From positions 1,550,001 to 1,614,000 of the forward strand of contig CAWGHD010000002.1 in assembly GCA_963822295.1 (NCBI GenBank): a stretch of DNA of 64,000 bases. The letters are read 5' to 3'. Origin of the DNA: VRUE01 sp963822295. Its GTDB lineage: Bacteria; Actinomycetota; Thermoleophilia; Solirubrobacterales; 70-9. Of the stretch, positions 1 through 8,086 are shown in pieces (position 1 is the first letter of the stretch; each line of letters begins with the position of its first letter). Position numbers and translations under genes: made by a program. The notes under the pieces are model-generated. The model did no database searches and was not told the DNA's origin. It was given only the letters and a program-made list of their open reading frames with translations.

Positions 1-119
1 GCGCCGACCTCGAAGCCGACGTTGTGCCGGGTGCGGGCGTAGCGCTCCCCGGGGTTGCCGAGGCCGACGATCAGGATTCGGCCGCCGTGATCGGAGTCGC
101 GGCGGCGGAACAGGGACAG
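1..119 (-). CDS. pth: Peptidyl-tRNA hydrolase, N-terminal part (runs off the window)
   Basis: Hydrolyses peptidyl-tRNA to recycle tRNA in the cytoplasm. The visible 39 codons contain the family's N-terminal signature ILIVGLGNPGERYARTRHNV, including the Asn and catalytic-region His. No ATG, GTG or TTG exists in frame between the upstream rplY stop (123-125) and this motif. The best start is CTG at 117-119 (product MSLFRRR...), preceded by GGGGAG with 6 nt spacing. The gene directly follows rplY, a common bacterial neighbour pair, and shares its reading frame after the TAG. The rest of the gene lies beyond position 1. Confidence 0.85.
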   Translation of the reverse strand, partial: MSLFRRRDSDHGGRILIVGLGNPGERYARTRHNVGFEVG

Positions 120-122
120 GAG

Positions 123-824
123 CTACTCCCCGTCGGAGTCGCCGCCCGAGTCGCCCTCGGCCGGGGCCTCGCCCTCGCCCTCGCCCTCGGCCGGGGCCTC
201 GCCCTCCTCGCCGACGAGCTCCGCCTCCTCCTCGACGTCGGGCTCGGGCTCTTCCTCGACGCGCGGCGGCGAGAGGGTCGCGATCGTGACCTCCTCGGGA
301 TCGTCGGCGACGAGCTTGACGCCATCGGGCACCGGGACCGAGGTGAGCTGGAGTGTGTCGTTGATCTCCATCGCCGAGACGTCGGCGACGAGGCGCTCGG
401 GGATCTCGGTCGGCAGCGCTTCGACGGTGACCTCGCGGGTGACGTGCTCGAGCACGCCGCCCTCTTTGACGCCGGGGGCGGTCTCGGTCCCCTCGAGCTC
501 GACCGCGACCTCGGCCTGGATCGCCTCGTCGAGCTTCACCTCCTGGAGGTCGATGTGCTCGAGGCTGCCGCGGACCGGGTGCAGCTGCTGGTCCTTGACC
601 ACGACCGGGACGCCCTTGGCGCCCTCGAGCTCGAGGTCGAAGAGGGCCTGGCCGCCGGCGAGCACGTGGCGAACCTCGCGCTCGACCACCTGGAAGGCGC
701 GCGCCTCCGAGCCGCCGGCGTAGACGACGCCGGGGACGAAGCCCTCGCGCCGCAGGCGGCGGGAGGTGCGGGAGCCGAACTCCGTGCGCGGAGTGGCCTT
801 CAGCGTTTCTCTGGTGGCGGCCAT
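123..824 (-). CDS. rplY: 50S ribosomal protein L25, long Ctc (general stress) form
   Basis: Binds 5S rRNA in the large ribosomal subunit. The 233-residue product starts MAATRETLKATPRTEFGSR and has the L25 N-terminal domain (about 1-95) followed by the TL5/Ctc C-terminal beta domain (about 100-190). A low-complexity acidic Glu/Ala/Gly/Asp tail fills the last 40-45 residues. ATG at 824 is chosen over an upstream in-frame extension because homology begins here and an AT-rich -10-like box (835-840) sits 10 nt upstream, which leaves no room for a leader. The gene is probably cotranscribed with pth. Confidence 0.92.
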   Translation of the reverse strand: MAATRETLKATPRTEFGSRTSRRLRREGFVPGVVYAGGSEARAFQVVEREVRHVLAGGQALFDLELEGAKGVPVVVKDQQLHPVRGSLEHIDLQEVKLDEAIQAEVAVELEGTETAPGVKEGGVLEHVTREVTVEALPTEIPERLVADVSAMEINDTLQLTSVPVPDGVKLVADDPEEVTIATLSPPRVEEEPEPDVEEEAELVGEEGEAPAEGEGEGEAPAEGDSGGDSDGE

Positions 825-834
825 CGAACGGGAG

Positions 835-840
835 AGGATA
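835..840 (-). promoter_or_regulatory. -10 box of rplY (TATCCT)
   Basis: Read on the minus strand, TATCCT ends 10 nt before the rplY ATG. This fits a leaderless or near-leaderless transcript. No clear -35 was recognised. Confidence 0.45.
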
Positions 841-873
841 GAGAAAGGTGGCCTGTGGCAACCTTCCCGGGCG

Positions 874-2292
874 ATGAGCGACGAGAACAAGATCCCCAAG
901 GGACGAGTCCGGCGCTCGGCCAAGCTGGGATCGATCGTCGGCACCCAGGGCGCCCGCTACGCGGGGACCAAGGCGACGAACGTCGCGCGCTCGGAGGAGT
1001 CGGGCAAGGAGAAGCTCGAGCAGCGCCACCTGGAAACGGCGATGAAGATGGTCGGCGCGCTGGGCCAGATGAAGGGCGCGGCGATGAAGCTCGGCCAGTT
1101 CGCCTCCTTCATCGACACCGAATTCCTGCCGCCCGAGTACGCCGAGATCTACCAGGAGCAGCTCGCAAAGCTGCGCACCGACGCGCCGTCGATGCCCTGG
1201 GAGAAGGTCGTCAAGGTGCTCGAGGAGGAGTACGACGGGGAGCCGGTCTCCGAGCTCTTCGCCGAGTTCGAGGAGGAGGCCTTCGCGGCCGCCTCGATCG
1301 GCCAGGTCCACCGCGCCGTGCTGCTCGACGGCCGCCGCGTCGCGGTCAAGATCCAGTACCCCGGGATCGCCGAGGCGCTCGACGCCGACCTGCGCAACAT
1401 GGGGACGATCGTCCGCCTCGCCCGCGCCCTCGCCCCCGGCCTCGACGCGAAGGCGGTCGCCGGCGAGATCCGCGAGCGGATGATGGAGGAGCTCGACTAC
1501 GAGTACGAGGCCCAGAACCAGCGCAGCTTCGCCCGCGCCTACCTCGACCACCCGTTCATCTACGTGCCGGAAGTGATCACGCGGCTCTCGCGGCGCCGCG
1601 TCCTCGTCACCGAGCTGGTCGAGGGCCTCGGCTTCGAGCAGATCAAGCAGCTGCCCCACGAGGAGCGCAGCCGCTTCGGCGAGATCGTCTTCCGCGGCAA
1701 CCTCGGCTCGATGTTCAACCTCCAGCACTTCAATGCCGATCCCCACCCCGGCAACTACATCCTGATGGACGACGGCCGCGTCGCGTTCCTGGACTTCGGG
1801 ATGACCAAGAAGCTCGACCGCGAGCAGATCGAGCTCGAGCAACGCGCCTTCGACGCCGCCTCCCGCGACGACCCCGAAATGTTCCGCGGCGCCCTCCACG
1901 ACCTCGGCTTCGTCAAGAAGCCCTCGAAGCTCGACGCCGAACGGCTGCTCGAGCACATGGGCGCCGTCGGCGGCTGGTACATCGAGGACCGTGAGATCGA
2001 GATCTCGCCGAAACGGGTGATGAAGATCATCGAGTCCACCCACGACCCGCGCTCGGAGTACTACGACCTCATGCGCCGCGAGTCGATCCCCGCCGAGGAG
2101 CTGATGGGGAGGCGGATGGAAATCGGCGTCGTCGCCGTGCTCGGCCAGCTCCGCGCCAAGCGCAACTGGCACAGGATCATGCGCGAGTGGGTCTACGGGG
2201 AGGAACCGGCGACCGAGCTCGGCGAGCAGGAGTGGGAGTATTTCGAGGGAAGAGGACTGGTGCGAGTTCCGGGACTGGCCAGCAACGCCTGA
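874..2292 (+). CDS. AarF/ABC1/UbiB-family atypical kinase
   Basis: Member of the ABC1/ADCK/UbiB protein-kinase-like family. In other bacteria these support quinone or isoprenoid lipid metabolism; the substrate here is unknown. The 472-residue product shows the family KxGQ motif (AAMKLGQFAS, near residue 75), the nucleotide-binding VAVKIQYPG (near 155), the catalytic-loop FNADPHPGNY (near 290) and the metal-binding DFG (DFGMTKK, near 310). The start MSDENKIPKG at 874 is the first Met that gives the normal family length; the longer in-frame extension overlaps rplY antisense. No transmembrane hairpin is evident at the C-terminus, unlike E. coli UbiB. A DUF6159-like membrane protein follows after 10 bp. 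Confidence 0.88.
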   Translation: MSDENKIPKGRVRRSAKLGSIVGTQGARYAGTKATNVARSEESGKEKLEQRHLETAMKMVGALGQMKGAAMKLGQFASFIDTEFLPPEYAEIYQEQLAKLRTDAPSMPWEKVVKVLEEEYDGEPVSELFAEFEEEAFAAASIGQVHRAVLLDGRRVAVKIQYPGIAEALDADLRNMGTIVRLARALAPGLDAKAVAGEIRERMMEELDYEYEAQNQRSFARAYLDHPFIYVPEVITRLSRRRVLVTELVEGLGFEQIKQLPHEERSRFGEIVFRGNLGSMFNLQHFNADPHPGNYILMDDGRVAFLDFGMTKKLDREQIELEQRAFDAASRDDPEMFRGALHDLGFVKKPSKLDAERLLEHMGAVGGWYIEDREIEISPKRVMKIIESTHDPRSEYYDLMRRESIPAEELMGRRMEIGVVAVLGQLRAKRNWHRIMREWVYGEEPATELGEQEWEYFEGRGLVRVPGLASNA

Positions 2293-2302
2293 GGAGGCGA
2301 CG

Positions 2303-3151
2303 ATGAGCAAGATCCGACGCGGTTGGGCCCTGACCAAGAAAAGCTGGCGCGCTGCTGCGCGAGCATCCGGAACTGATCCGCTTTCCGCTCTACGGCGCGG
2401 TCGCGACGGTGCCGCTGGCGATCGTCACGCTCGGCCCGGGGCTCTACCTCTTCGAGGAGGACCAGCTGGCCGGGGCGATCCCGCTGCTGATCGTCGGCTT
2501 CTACCTGCTCAGCGTCGTCGGCTTCTACTTCAGCGTCGGGCTCGCCGCCGCCGCCGACATGATCTTCCGCGGACAGGAGGCGACCGTCGCCGACGGCCTC
2601 GCCGTCGCCCGCAGCCGCTTCTCCCAGATCTGCGGCTGGGCCGCGGTCAGCACGGCGATCGGCGTGGTGATGGGCGTGCTCGAAAACCAGGGCGGGATCG
2701 GCGGCACGATCGCCGCCCGCTTCGTCGGCATGGCCTGGGCGCTGGTCACCTTCCTCGCGGTGCCGGTGATCGCGATCGAGGGCACCGGCGCCCTCGAGAC
2801 GCTGAAGCGGTCGGCCTCGATCTTCCGCGAGCGCTGGGGCCAGCAGATCACCGGCAACCTCGCGATCGGCGGCGCGGTCGGCCTGCTCGGCATCCTGCCC
2901 GCGACGCTGATGGTCGTCGCCGGAGTCATGGTCTGGGCCTCGGCGCCCTTCATCGGGGCGCTGCTCGTCATCGTCGGCGCGATCGTGCTGTCGGTCGCCC
3001 TGCTGATCTCGAAGGCGCTGAGCGGCATCTTCGGCGTCGCGCTCTACCGCTATGCGACCGAGGGCGAGGCGGTCGGCGGCTTCAGCGCCAGGAGGAGCTC
3101 GAGTCGGCGGTCAAGGTCAAGAAGGGCGCGACGGCGCCGGGCGCCGCTTGA
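2303..3151 (+). CDS. DUF6159-like multi-pass membrane protein, interrupted by two frameshifts
   Basis: Function unknown. A good Shine-Dalgarno (GAGGAGG) lies 5 nt before ATG 2303. The first 15-16 residues (MSKIRRGWALTKKSW) are in one frame; the body (FPLYGAVATVPLAIVTLGPG, then five or six hydrophobic segments) is in the next. Reading continuously needs removal of one base near 2352 and addition of one near 3092, where the C-terminus (EELESAVKVKKG) returns to the first frame and stops at 3151. Both junctions are consistent with single-base consensus errors, so the native protein is probably intact at about 280 aa. It overlaps the ABC ATPase start by TTGA. Confidence 0.72.
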   Translation: MSKIRRGWALTKKSWRAAARASGTDPLSALRRGRDGAAGDRHARPGALPLRGGPAGRGDPAADRRLLPAQRRRLLLQRRARRRRRHDLPRTGGDRRRRPRRRPQPLLPDLRLGRGQHGDRRGDGRARKPGRDRRHDRRPLRRHGLGAGHLPRGAGDRDRGHRRPRDAEAVGLDLPRALGPADHRQPRDRRRGRPARHPARDADGRRRSHGLGLGALHRGAARHRRRDRAVGRPADLEGAERHLRRRALPLCDRGRGGRRLQRQEELESAVKVKKGATAPGAA

Positions 3152-4051
3152 GCGACCTCGAGGTCAGGGGTCTCAGCAAGCGGTACGGCAAGACCCTCGC
3201 CGTAGACGACCTCTCCTTCTCGGTCGACGCCGGGCAGGTGACCGGCTTCCTCGGCCCCAACGGGGCCGGCAAGACGACGACGATGCGGGCCCTGATCGGG
3301 CTGATCGCGCCGACCCGCGGCGAGGCCCTGGTCGAGGGCCGGCCGCCGGCTGAGATGTCGGACCCGCTGCGCACGATCGGCGTCGCGCTCGAGGCGACCG
3401 CCTTCCATCCCGGCCGCAGCGGTCGCGACCACCTGCGGGTGCTGGCGACGTCGGCGGGCCTGCCTGAGAGCCGCGTCGACGAGGTGCTGGGGATGGTCGA
3501 GCTGAGCGACGACGCCGGGCGCCGCGTCAAGGGCTACTCGCTGGGGATGCGCCAGCGCCTCGCGCTCGCCGCCGCGCTGCTCGGCGAGCCGCGGATCCTC
3601 GATCCTCGACGAGCCCGCCAACGGCCTCGACCCGCAGGGGATGCGCTGGCTGCGCGACCTGCTGCGCGAGCAGGCGGCCGCCGGGCGCACCGTGCTGGTC
3701 TCCAGCCATCTGCTCTCCGAGGTCGCCCAGACCGCCGACGAGCTGATCGTGATCCGCGACGGCAAGCTGGTCGCGAAGACATCGCTCGACGAGTTCACCA
3801 CCGGCTCGACGAGCCAGATGCGGGTCCGCGCCTCCAACTCCCGGACGCTGGCCGCCGCCCTGCGCGGGCGGGGCGGGACGGTCGAAACCGAGGAGGGCGG
3901 CCCTGCGCTGCTGGTCAGCGGCCTCGACGGCGAAGCGATCGGCGCGCTCGCGCTCTGCCGCCGGGATCGCGATCCACGAACTGGCGCCGCTGCGCTCCAG
4001 CCTCGAGGACCGCTTCCTCGAGGTGATCGGCGAGGAGGCGCGCCGGGGTGA
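3148..4051 (+). CDS. ABC transporter ATP-binding protein, interrupted by frameshifts
   Basis: Would energise export or an ABC-2 type permease encoded next door. Residues from the TTG start at 3148 read SDLEVRGLSKRYGKTLAVDD, then Walker A GPNGAGKTTT, then the signature region YSLGMRQRLALAAALLG. The Walker B segment (ILILDEPANGLDPQGM) needs one base removed near 3602. The downstream DELIVIRDGKLVAKT part lies in that new frame. A second shift near 3960 and a third near 4049 are needed to reach HELAPLRSSLEDRFLEVIGEE and the stop. Family length is about 300 aa, as here after correction. The gene overlaps the permease GTG start by GTGA, so the two are translationally coupled. Confidence 0.8.
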
Positions 4052-4781
4052 ACCTGGTCCGAACGCGAGTGGCTCAAGCTGACCACCGTCCGCACGACCT
4101 GGGTGATGCTCGGCGTCGGCCTGCTGCGCGGAGGCGCTCTTCGCCGGCCTCTACGTCGCGCCTGGCGTCCGACGACACCGTCCCGGCGGACATCCGGGAA
4201 GCGATCGACCGGCACCGGGCTGCTGATGGTCATGATGCTGGTGCTCGGCGTGCTGCGATCACCACCGAGTTCCGCCACGGGACCGCCAGCTCGACCTTCC
4301 TGGCGACCCCGCGCCGCTGGCCGGTCCTGCGTCGCCAAGCTCGGCGCCGCGCTCTTCCTCGGACTCGTCGCCGGCCTCGCCTTCGTCGCCGTCAACGCCG
4401 GCCTCGCGCTGCCCAGTTCTCGGCCGCGCGGAATCGAGCTGCCGGCGACCGGCGAGCTTCGTCGCCATCTACGTCGGGCGTCGTCGTCTCCTTCGCCCTG
4501 CTCTGCGCCTTCGGCCTCGGCGGTCGGGGCGATCGTCCGCAATCAGGTCGGGGCGATCATCGCCGCGATCGCCTTCTTCTTCGTCCTCTCGCCGCTGCCC
4601 GAACTGCTCCCCGGCGATATCGGCGACTACTTCCCGGCCCAGGCGATCGGCTCACTGCACGACGAAACCGAAGGCGACGGGCCTGGGCCAGGTCGCGGGC
4701 GGCCTCGTCCTCGCCGCCTGGACCGCCGGCCTCTTCGCCGTCGGCACGCTGCTGACGATGCGCCGCGACCTCAACGAGTGA
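4048..4781 (+). CDS. ABC-2 type permease subunit, shattered by about a dozen indels
   Basis: Membrane partner of the preceding ATPase. No single frame is open, but a continuous protein can be threaded through the frames: MNLVR..EWLKLTTVRTTWVMLGVGLL, ALFAGLYVA, LASDDTVPADIREAID, TTEFRHGTASSTFLATPRRW, VAKLGAALFLGLVAGLAFV, VVSFALLCAFGLG, AIVRNQVGAIIAAIAFFFVL and LFAVGTLLTMRRDLNE ending at TGA 4779-4781. It has roughly six hydrophobic helices. At least ten single-base gains or losses are needed, mostly duplicated bases (for example near 4066, 4162, 4330, 4456, 4474, 4520 and 4683). I read these as consensus error. The 3' end overlaps the convergent GDPD gene by 11 bp. Confidence 0.7.
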
Positions 4782-5516
4782 GCTCGGCGAAGAGCCGCGG
4801 GTCGTTGGAGCAGATGCCCGTCGACGCCCGGCTCGACCAGGCGCTCGCATGCTGCGCCGGGTCGTCGACGGTCCAGGCGATCAGCTCGACCCCGGCGAGC
4901 TTGCGTGATCCGGGCGAGGCGGGTCGTGACCAGCGGGTGGTAGACCCACATCGCCTCGACCCCCATCTTCGGCAGCTTCTGCGGCGGCCAGGCCGGGCAG
5001 GCGGTGGCGCATCGACGACGAGGGCCGCCGAACATCGGCCCCCTGCGCCCAGCGCTTCGAGGTCCAGTCCTTGGTCACCTTCGGATAGGTCCAGCCGCGG
5101 CGCAGCGCCGGTTCGAGCTCGAGCACTTTCCCGAGGCTGTAGAGCTCCATCGTCGAGACCATCGCCCGCTCGATCAGGCCGCGCTCGCGCAGCGCCGCCG
5201 ACCAGCTCCTCCTCGCGGCCGGGCAGCTTGATGTCGAGGTCGATCTCGACCTTGTCGAGCGGCGGCTCGAGGAAGGCGTCGAGCGCCTCGGTCAGGAACA
5301 GCGGGGTGCGCTGCCCGGCGTCGTGCCAGTCGTGGGCGACGACCAGCGGCGTCCGCTGCTCCAGCGGCAGGTGCGCGTCGGGCAGCCAGAGCACGTCGAG
5401 CTCGATCGTGTCGACGCCCGCCTCGACCGCGGCGTGGAAGCTCTCCAGCGTGTTGCCGGGCGCGATCAGGTCGGCGCCCTTGTGGCCGACGCAGCCTGCA
5501 GCCCGTGCGCGCTCAG
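4771..5516 (-). CDS. Glycerophosphodiester phosphodiesterase (GDPD), frameshifted
   Basis: Predicted to cleave glycerophosphodiesters to glycerol-3-phosphate plus alcohol. Recognisable blocks are GHKGADLIAPGNTLESF, IELDVLWLPD, VAHDWHD and VEIDLDIKLPG, then MVSTMELYSLGKVLELEP, GVEAMWVYHPLVTTRL, LAGVELIAWTVDDP and GICSNDPRLFAEL. They are spread over all three frames, so several single-base shifts separate them. The usual ENT of the GDPD signature is GNT here; I cannot tell whether this is a real subfamily trait. The exact start is unresolved: CTG 5514-5516 overlapping the prs stop is one candidate, and an indel near 5500 obscures it. It follows prs on the same strand. Confidence 0.72.
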
Positions 5517-6562
5517 AAGAGCTGGTTCTCGCCGGCGAAGATCTCGGAGACCGAGTCGTCGGTGAAGATGCGGCGGATCGAGTCGGCGAAGGTGCTCGGC
5601 GGTCGAGAGCACCTTGATGTTGTCGGCGGCGCGCCCTCGCGCAGCGGGAGCGTGTCGGTGACGACGATCTGCTCGATGCCGGAGTTCTCGTAGGCGAGCC
5701 GCTCGTAGGCGGGGCCGGAGAAGACGCCGTGGGTGGCGCAGGCGATGACCCGCGCCGCGCCCTCGTCGAGCACGGTCTGGGCGGCGGCGCAGAGCGTGCC
5801 GGCGGTGTCGATCATGTCGTCGACGAGGACCGCGGTCTTGCCCTTGACGTCGCCGACCACGTAGCCGATCTCCGCCACCTGCTGGGCGGGGCGCTCCTTC
5901 TCCATCACCGCCCAGTGGGTGCCGACGCGGCGGGCGAAGTTGCGCGCGGTCTTCACCCGGCCCGCGTCCGGGGAGACGATCACCAGCTCTTCGGTCAGGT
6001 GCTGGTCGGCGAACCACTGGGTCAGCATCGGCATCGCGGTCATGTGGTCGACCGGGACGTGGAAGAAGCCCTGGACCTGGCCGGCGTGGAGGTCCATGGT
6101 GAGCACGCGGTCGACGCCGACCCCCTCGAGGCACTTGGCGACGATCCGGGCCGTGATCGGCTCGCGCGGGGCGGACTTCTTGTCCTGGCGGGCGTAGCCG
6201 TACCAGGGCATGACGGCGATGATCCGGTGGGCGGAGGCGCCCTGGGCCGCGTCGGCCATCGTCAGCAGCTCGACCAGCGCGTCGTTGGGCGTCATCCCGC
6301 TCTGCTCGTTGGCGCAGGTGGACTGGACGAGGAAGACGTCGGCGCCGCGGATCGACTCCTCGTAGCGGCAGTAGACCTCGCCGTTGGCGAAGGTCGTCAG
6401 CGTCACCTGGCCGAGGTCGAGGTCGAGCTTGCCGGCGACCTTCGCGGCCAGCTCCATCGAGCTGCGGCCGCCGAAGACCATCAGCCGCTTCGAGTAGTCG
6501 TGCGGTATCGCGGTCGGCGCGGTGTCCGGTGCCGCCTCTGAGCGCTGCTCGATCGTGCTCAC
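5513..6562 (-). CDS. prs: Ribose-phosphate pyrophosphokinase (PRPP synthetase)
   Basis: Makes PRPP from ribose-5-phosphate and ATP for nucleotide, His and Trp synthesis. It has the family motifs: N-terminal FGGRSSMELA, FANGEVYCRYEESIRG, the flexible loop YARQDKKSAPREPITAR, MDLHAGQVQGFF, and the PRPP-binding VLVDDMIDTAGTL near residue 240. Length 349 aa is slightly over the usual 310-330, owing to an N-terminal extension. Between about 5602 and 5633 the frame is wrong (PPTTSRCSRPPST instead of AADNIKVLSTAEH) and then restored, so there is a one-base loss and a one-base gain. Start GTG 6562 overlaps the glmU stop (GTGA), so the two genes are coupled. Confidence 0.95.
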   Translation of the reverse strand: MSTIEQRSEAAPDTAPTAIPHDYSKRLMVFGGRSSMELAAKVAGKLDLDLGQVTLTTFANGEVYCRYEESIRGADVFLVQSTCANEQSGMTPNDALVELLTMADAAQGASAHRIIAVMPWYGYARQDKKSAPREPITARIVAKCLEGVGVDRVLTMDLHAGQVQGFFHVPVDHMTAMPMLTQWFADQHLTEELVIVSPDAGRVKTARNFARRVGTHWAVMEKERPAQQVAEIGYVVGDVKGKTAVLVDDMIDTAGTLCAAAQTVLDEGAARVIACATHGVFSGPAYERLAYENSGIEQIVVTDTLPLREGAPPTTSRCSRPPSTFADSIRRIFTDDSVSEIFAGENQLF

Positions 6563-7953
6563 CGTTCGTCCTTCTCTTTCGACTCCGCGGCTTTGCGCTC
6601 CGCGAATCCCTCGATGTTCCGTTGCTCGTTCTGACTCACCGCAAGCGCCCCGTCGGGAATGTCCTCGGAGACCACTGCGCCAGCGCCAGTGTAGGCGGAG
6701 TCGCCGACTTCTACCGGGGCGATCAGCATCGTGTCAACTCCTATGCGGGCCCCGGCGCCGATCACAGTCCGGTGCTTGCGGAATCCGTCGTAGTTGGCGG
6801 TGATCGTGCCGGCGCCGAGGTTGCTGCCGGGGCCGACCTCGGCGTCGCCGACATAGGCGAGGTGCGGGACCTTCGACCCCTCTCCGATCCGCGAGTTCTT
6901 GATCTCGACGAAGGCGCCCGCCTTGGCCTCGCGCTCGAGCCGCGTCCCGGGGCGCAGGTAGGCGAAGGGGCCGACGTCGCAGCCGTCGAGGACCTCGCAC
7001 TCGACCAGGAAGGAGTGCGGGATCGAGACCGACTCGCCGAGCTTCGTGTCGGTCAGGGTCGTCAGCGGCCCGACCACCGAGCCGGCACCGACCTCGGTGC
7101 GGCCGCGCAGGCTCGTGCCGGGCTCGATCCTGGCGTCGGCGGCGATCTCGACGTCGGCGTCGACCCAGGTCGAGGCCGGGTCGACGACGGTCACCCCGGC
7201 GAGCATGTGGGCCTCGAGGATGCGGCGGCGGGCCACGGCCTCGACCGCGGCGAGCTCCGCCCGGTTGTTGACGCCCATCGTCACGGCGATGTCCGCGGAG
7301 GGATGCGCGGCGACGGTGTGGCCCGCCTCGCGCAGCGAGGCGAAGAGGTCGGTCAGGTAGTACTCGCCCTGGGCGTTGTCGTTGGAGAGCCCGGCCAGCG
7401 CCTCGGCCAGGGGGGCGGCGTCGAAGGCGTAGGCGCCGGCGTTGATCTCGCGGATCGCGAGCTCCTCCGGGGCGGCGTCGCCGGCGGCTTTCGCCTCGAC
7501 CACGCGCTCGACCTCGCCGCCCTCTCCCCGCACCACGCGGCCGTAGGAGCCGGGGTCGTCGAGCTCGATCGTCAGCATCGTCGCCGCGGCCCCGGCGGAG
7601 GCGTGGGCCTCGAGCAGCCCGGTGATGTCGCCGGCCGAGATCAGCGGGTGGTCGCCGGAGAGGACCAGCACGGTCTCGCTCTCCTCGACCAGCGAGCTCG
7701 CGGCGCGCAGCGCGCCGCCGGTCCCGTCGGGCTCGGGCTGGACCACGGTCTCGACCCCCTCGGGGAGGCCGGCGGACAGGTCGAGGTCGGGAGAGACGAT
7801 CGCCGCGACGCGCCCGGCGCCGGCCTCACGCGCGGCGAGGACCGGCCAGGCGACCATCGGCCGCCCGCAGACGTGATGCAGCATCTTCGGCAGCGAGGAG
7901 CGCATGCGCGTTCCAGCACCCGCCGCCATGACGAGGACCAGGGGTGAGCTCAC
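6559..7953 (-). CDS. glmU: Bifunctional GlcNAc-1-P uridyltransferase / GlcN-1-P acetyltransferase
   Basis: Forms UDP-GlcNAc for peptidoglycan. Residues 1-230 are the pyrophosphorylase domain, with LVMAAGAGTRMRSSLPKMLH at the N-terminus, QPEPDGTGGALRAA and SGDHPLI. From about 250 a left-handed beta-helix of hexapeptide repeats follows, with the acetyltransferase segment LRPGTRLEREAKAGAFVEIK and the GAGTITANYDG motif near 385-395. Length is 464 aa, typical for the family. GTG 7953 is chosen over an upstream in-frame ATG because the TACGAT -10 box (7960-7965) ends 6 nt before it. glmU-prs is a classic gene pair. Confidence 0.95.
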   Translation of the reverse strand: MSSPLVLVMAAGAGTRMRSSLPKMLHHVCGRPMVAWPVLAAREAGAGRVAAIVSPDLDLSAGLPEGVETVVQPEPDGTGGALRAASSLVEESETVLVLSGDHPLISAGDITGLLEAHASAGAAATMLTIELDDPGSYGRVVRGEGGEVERVVEAKAAGDAAPEELAIREINAGAYAFDAAPLAEALAGLSNDNAQGEYYLTDLFASLREAGHTVAAHPSADIAVTMGVNNRAELAAVEAVARRRILEAHMLAGVTVVDPASTWVDADVEIAADARIEPGTSLRGRTEVGAGSVVGPLTTLTDTKLGESVSIPHSFLVECEVLDGCDVGPFAYLRPGTRLEREAKAGAFVEIKNSRIGEGSKVPHLAYVGDAEVGPGSNLGAGTITANYDGFRKHRTVIGAGARIGVDTMLIAPVEVGDSAYTGAGAVVSEDIPDGALAVSQNEQRNIEGFAERKAAESKEKDER

Positions 7954-7959
7954 CGTCGA

Positions 7960-7965
7960 ATCGTA
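7960..7965 (-). promoter_or_regulatory. -10 box of glmU-prs (TACGAT)
   Basis: TACGAT on the minus strand ends 6 nt before the glmU GTG, implying a leaderless transcript and fixing the start at 7953. Confidence 0.5.
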
Positions 7966-8032
7966 GACGGGAAGTCGCCATCCCCGGTGGACCGGCGCCG
8001 CCGCGGGCGCGTTTTGTCGTCCGCCTCGCGAA

Positions 8033-8077
8033 ATCGCATCAAGTTCGCCATGCATCACCTGGCGAAGTTGATGCGAT
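8033..8077. repeat. 45-nt palindromic repeat, copy 1
   Basis: An 18-bp near-perfect inverted repeat (one mismatch) around a 9-nt loop. The left arm begins ATCGCATCAAGTTCGCCATG, and the same 20 nt begin copy 2 at 53795. The element lies 9 bp past the stop of the HdeD-like gene and between that gene and glmU. It lacks a T-tract on either strand. It may act as a 3'-end or processing hairpin, or be a member of an interspersed palindrome family. Confidence 0.85.
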
Positions 8078-8086
8078 CCTCGAGTG

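Noticed and set aside
24..1994. 656-aa open frame on the plus strand across rplY and the UbiB-type gene
   Set aside because: It is antisense to rplY and out of frame with the kinase; Asp/Arg/Gly-rich composition is the usual GC-rich shadow pattern.
2303..5635. Pseudogene cluster or degraded mobile region
   Set aside because: No transposase, composition matches neighbours, and the shifts occur in essential prs as compensating pairs, so consensus error is simpler.
8033..8077. Ordinary Rho-independent terminator
   Set aside because: No T-tract on either strand, and the 20-nt arm is conserved in a second copy far away, which is not expected of a simple terminator.
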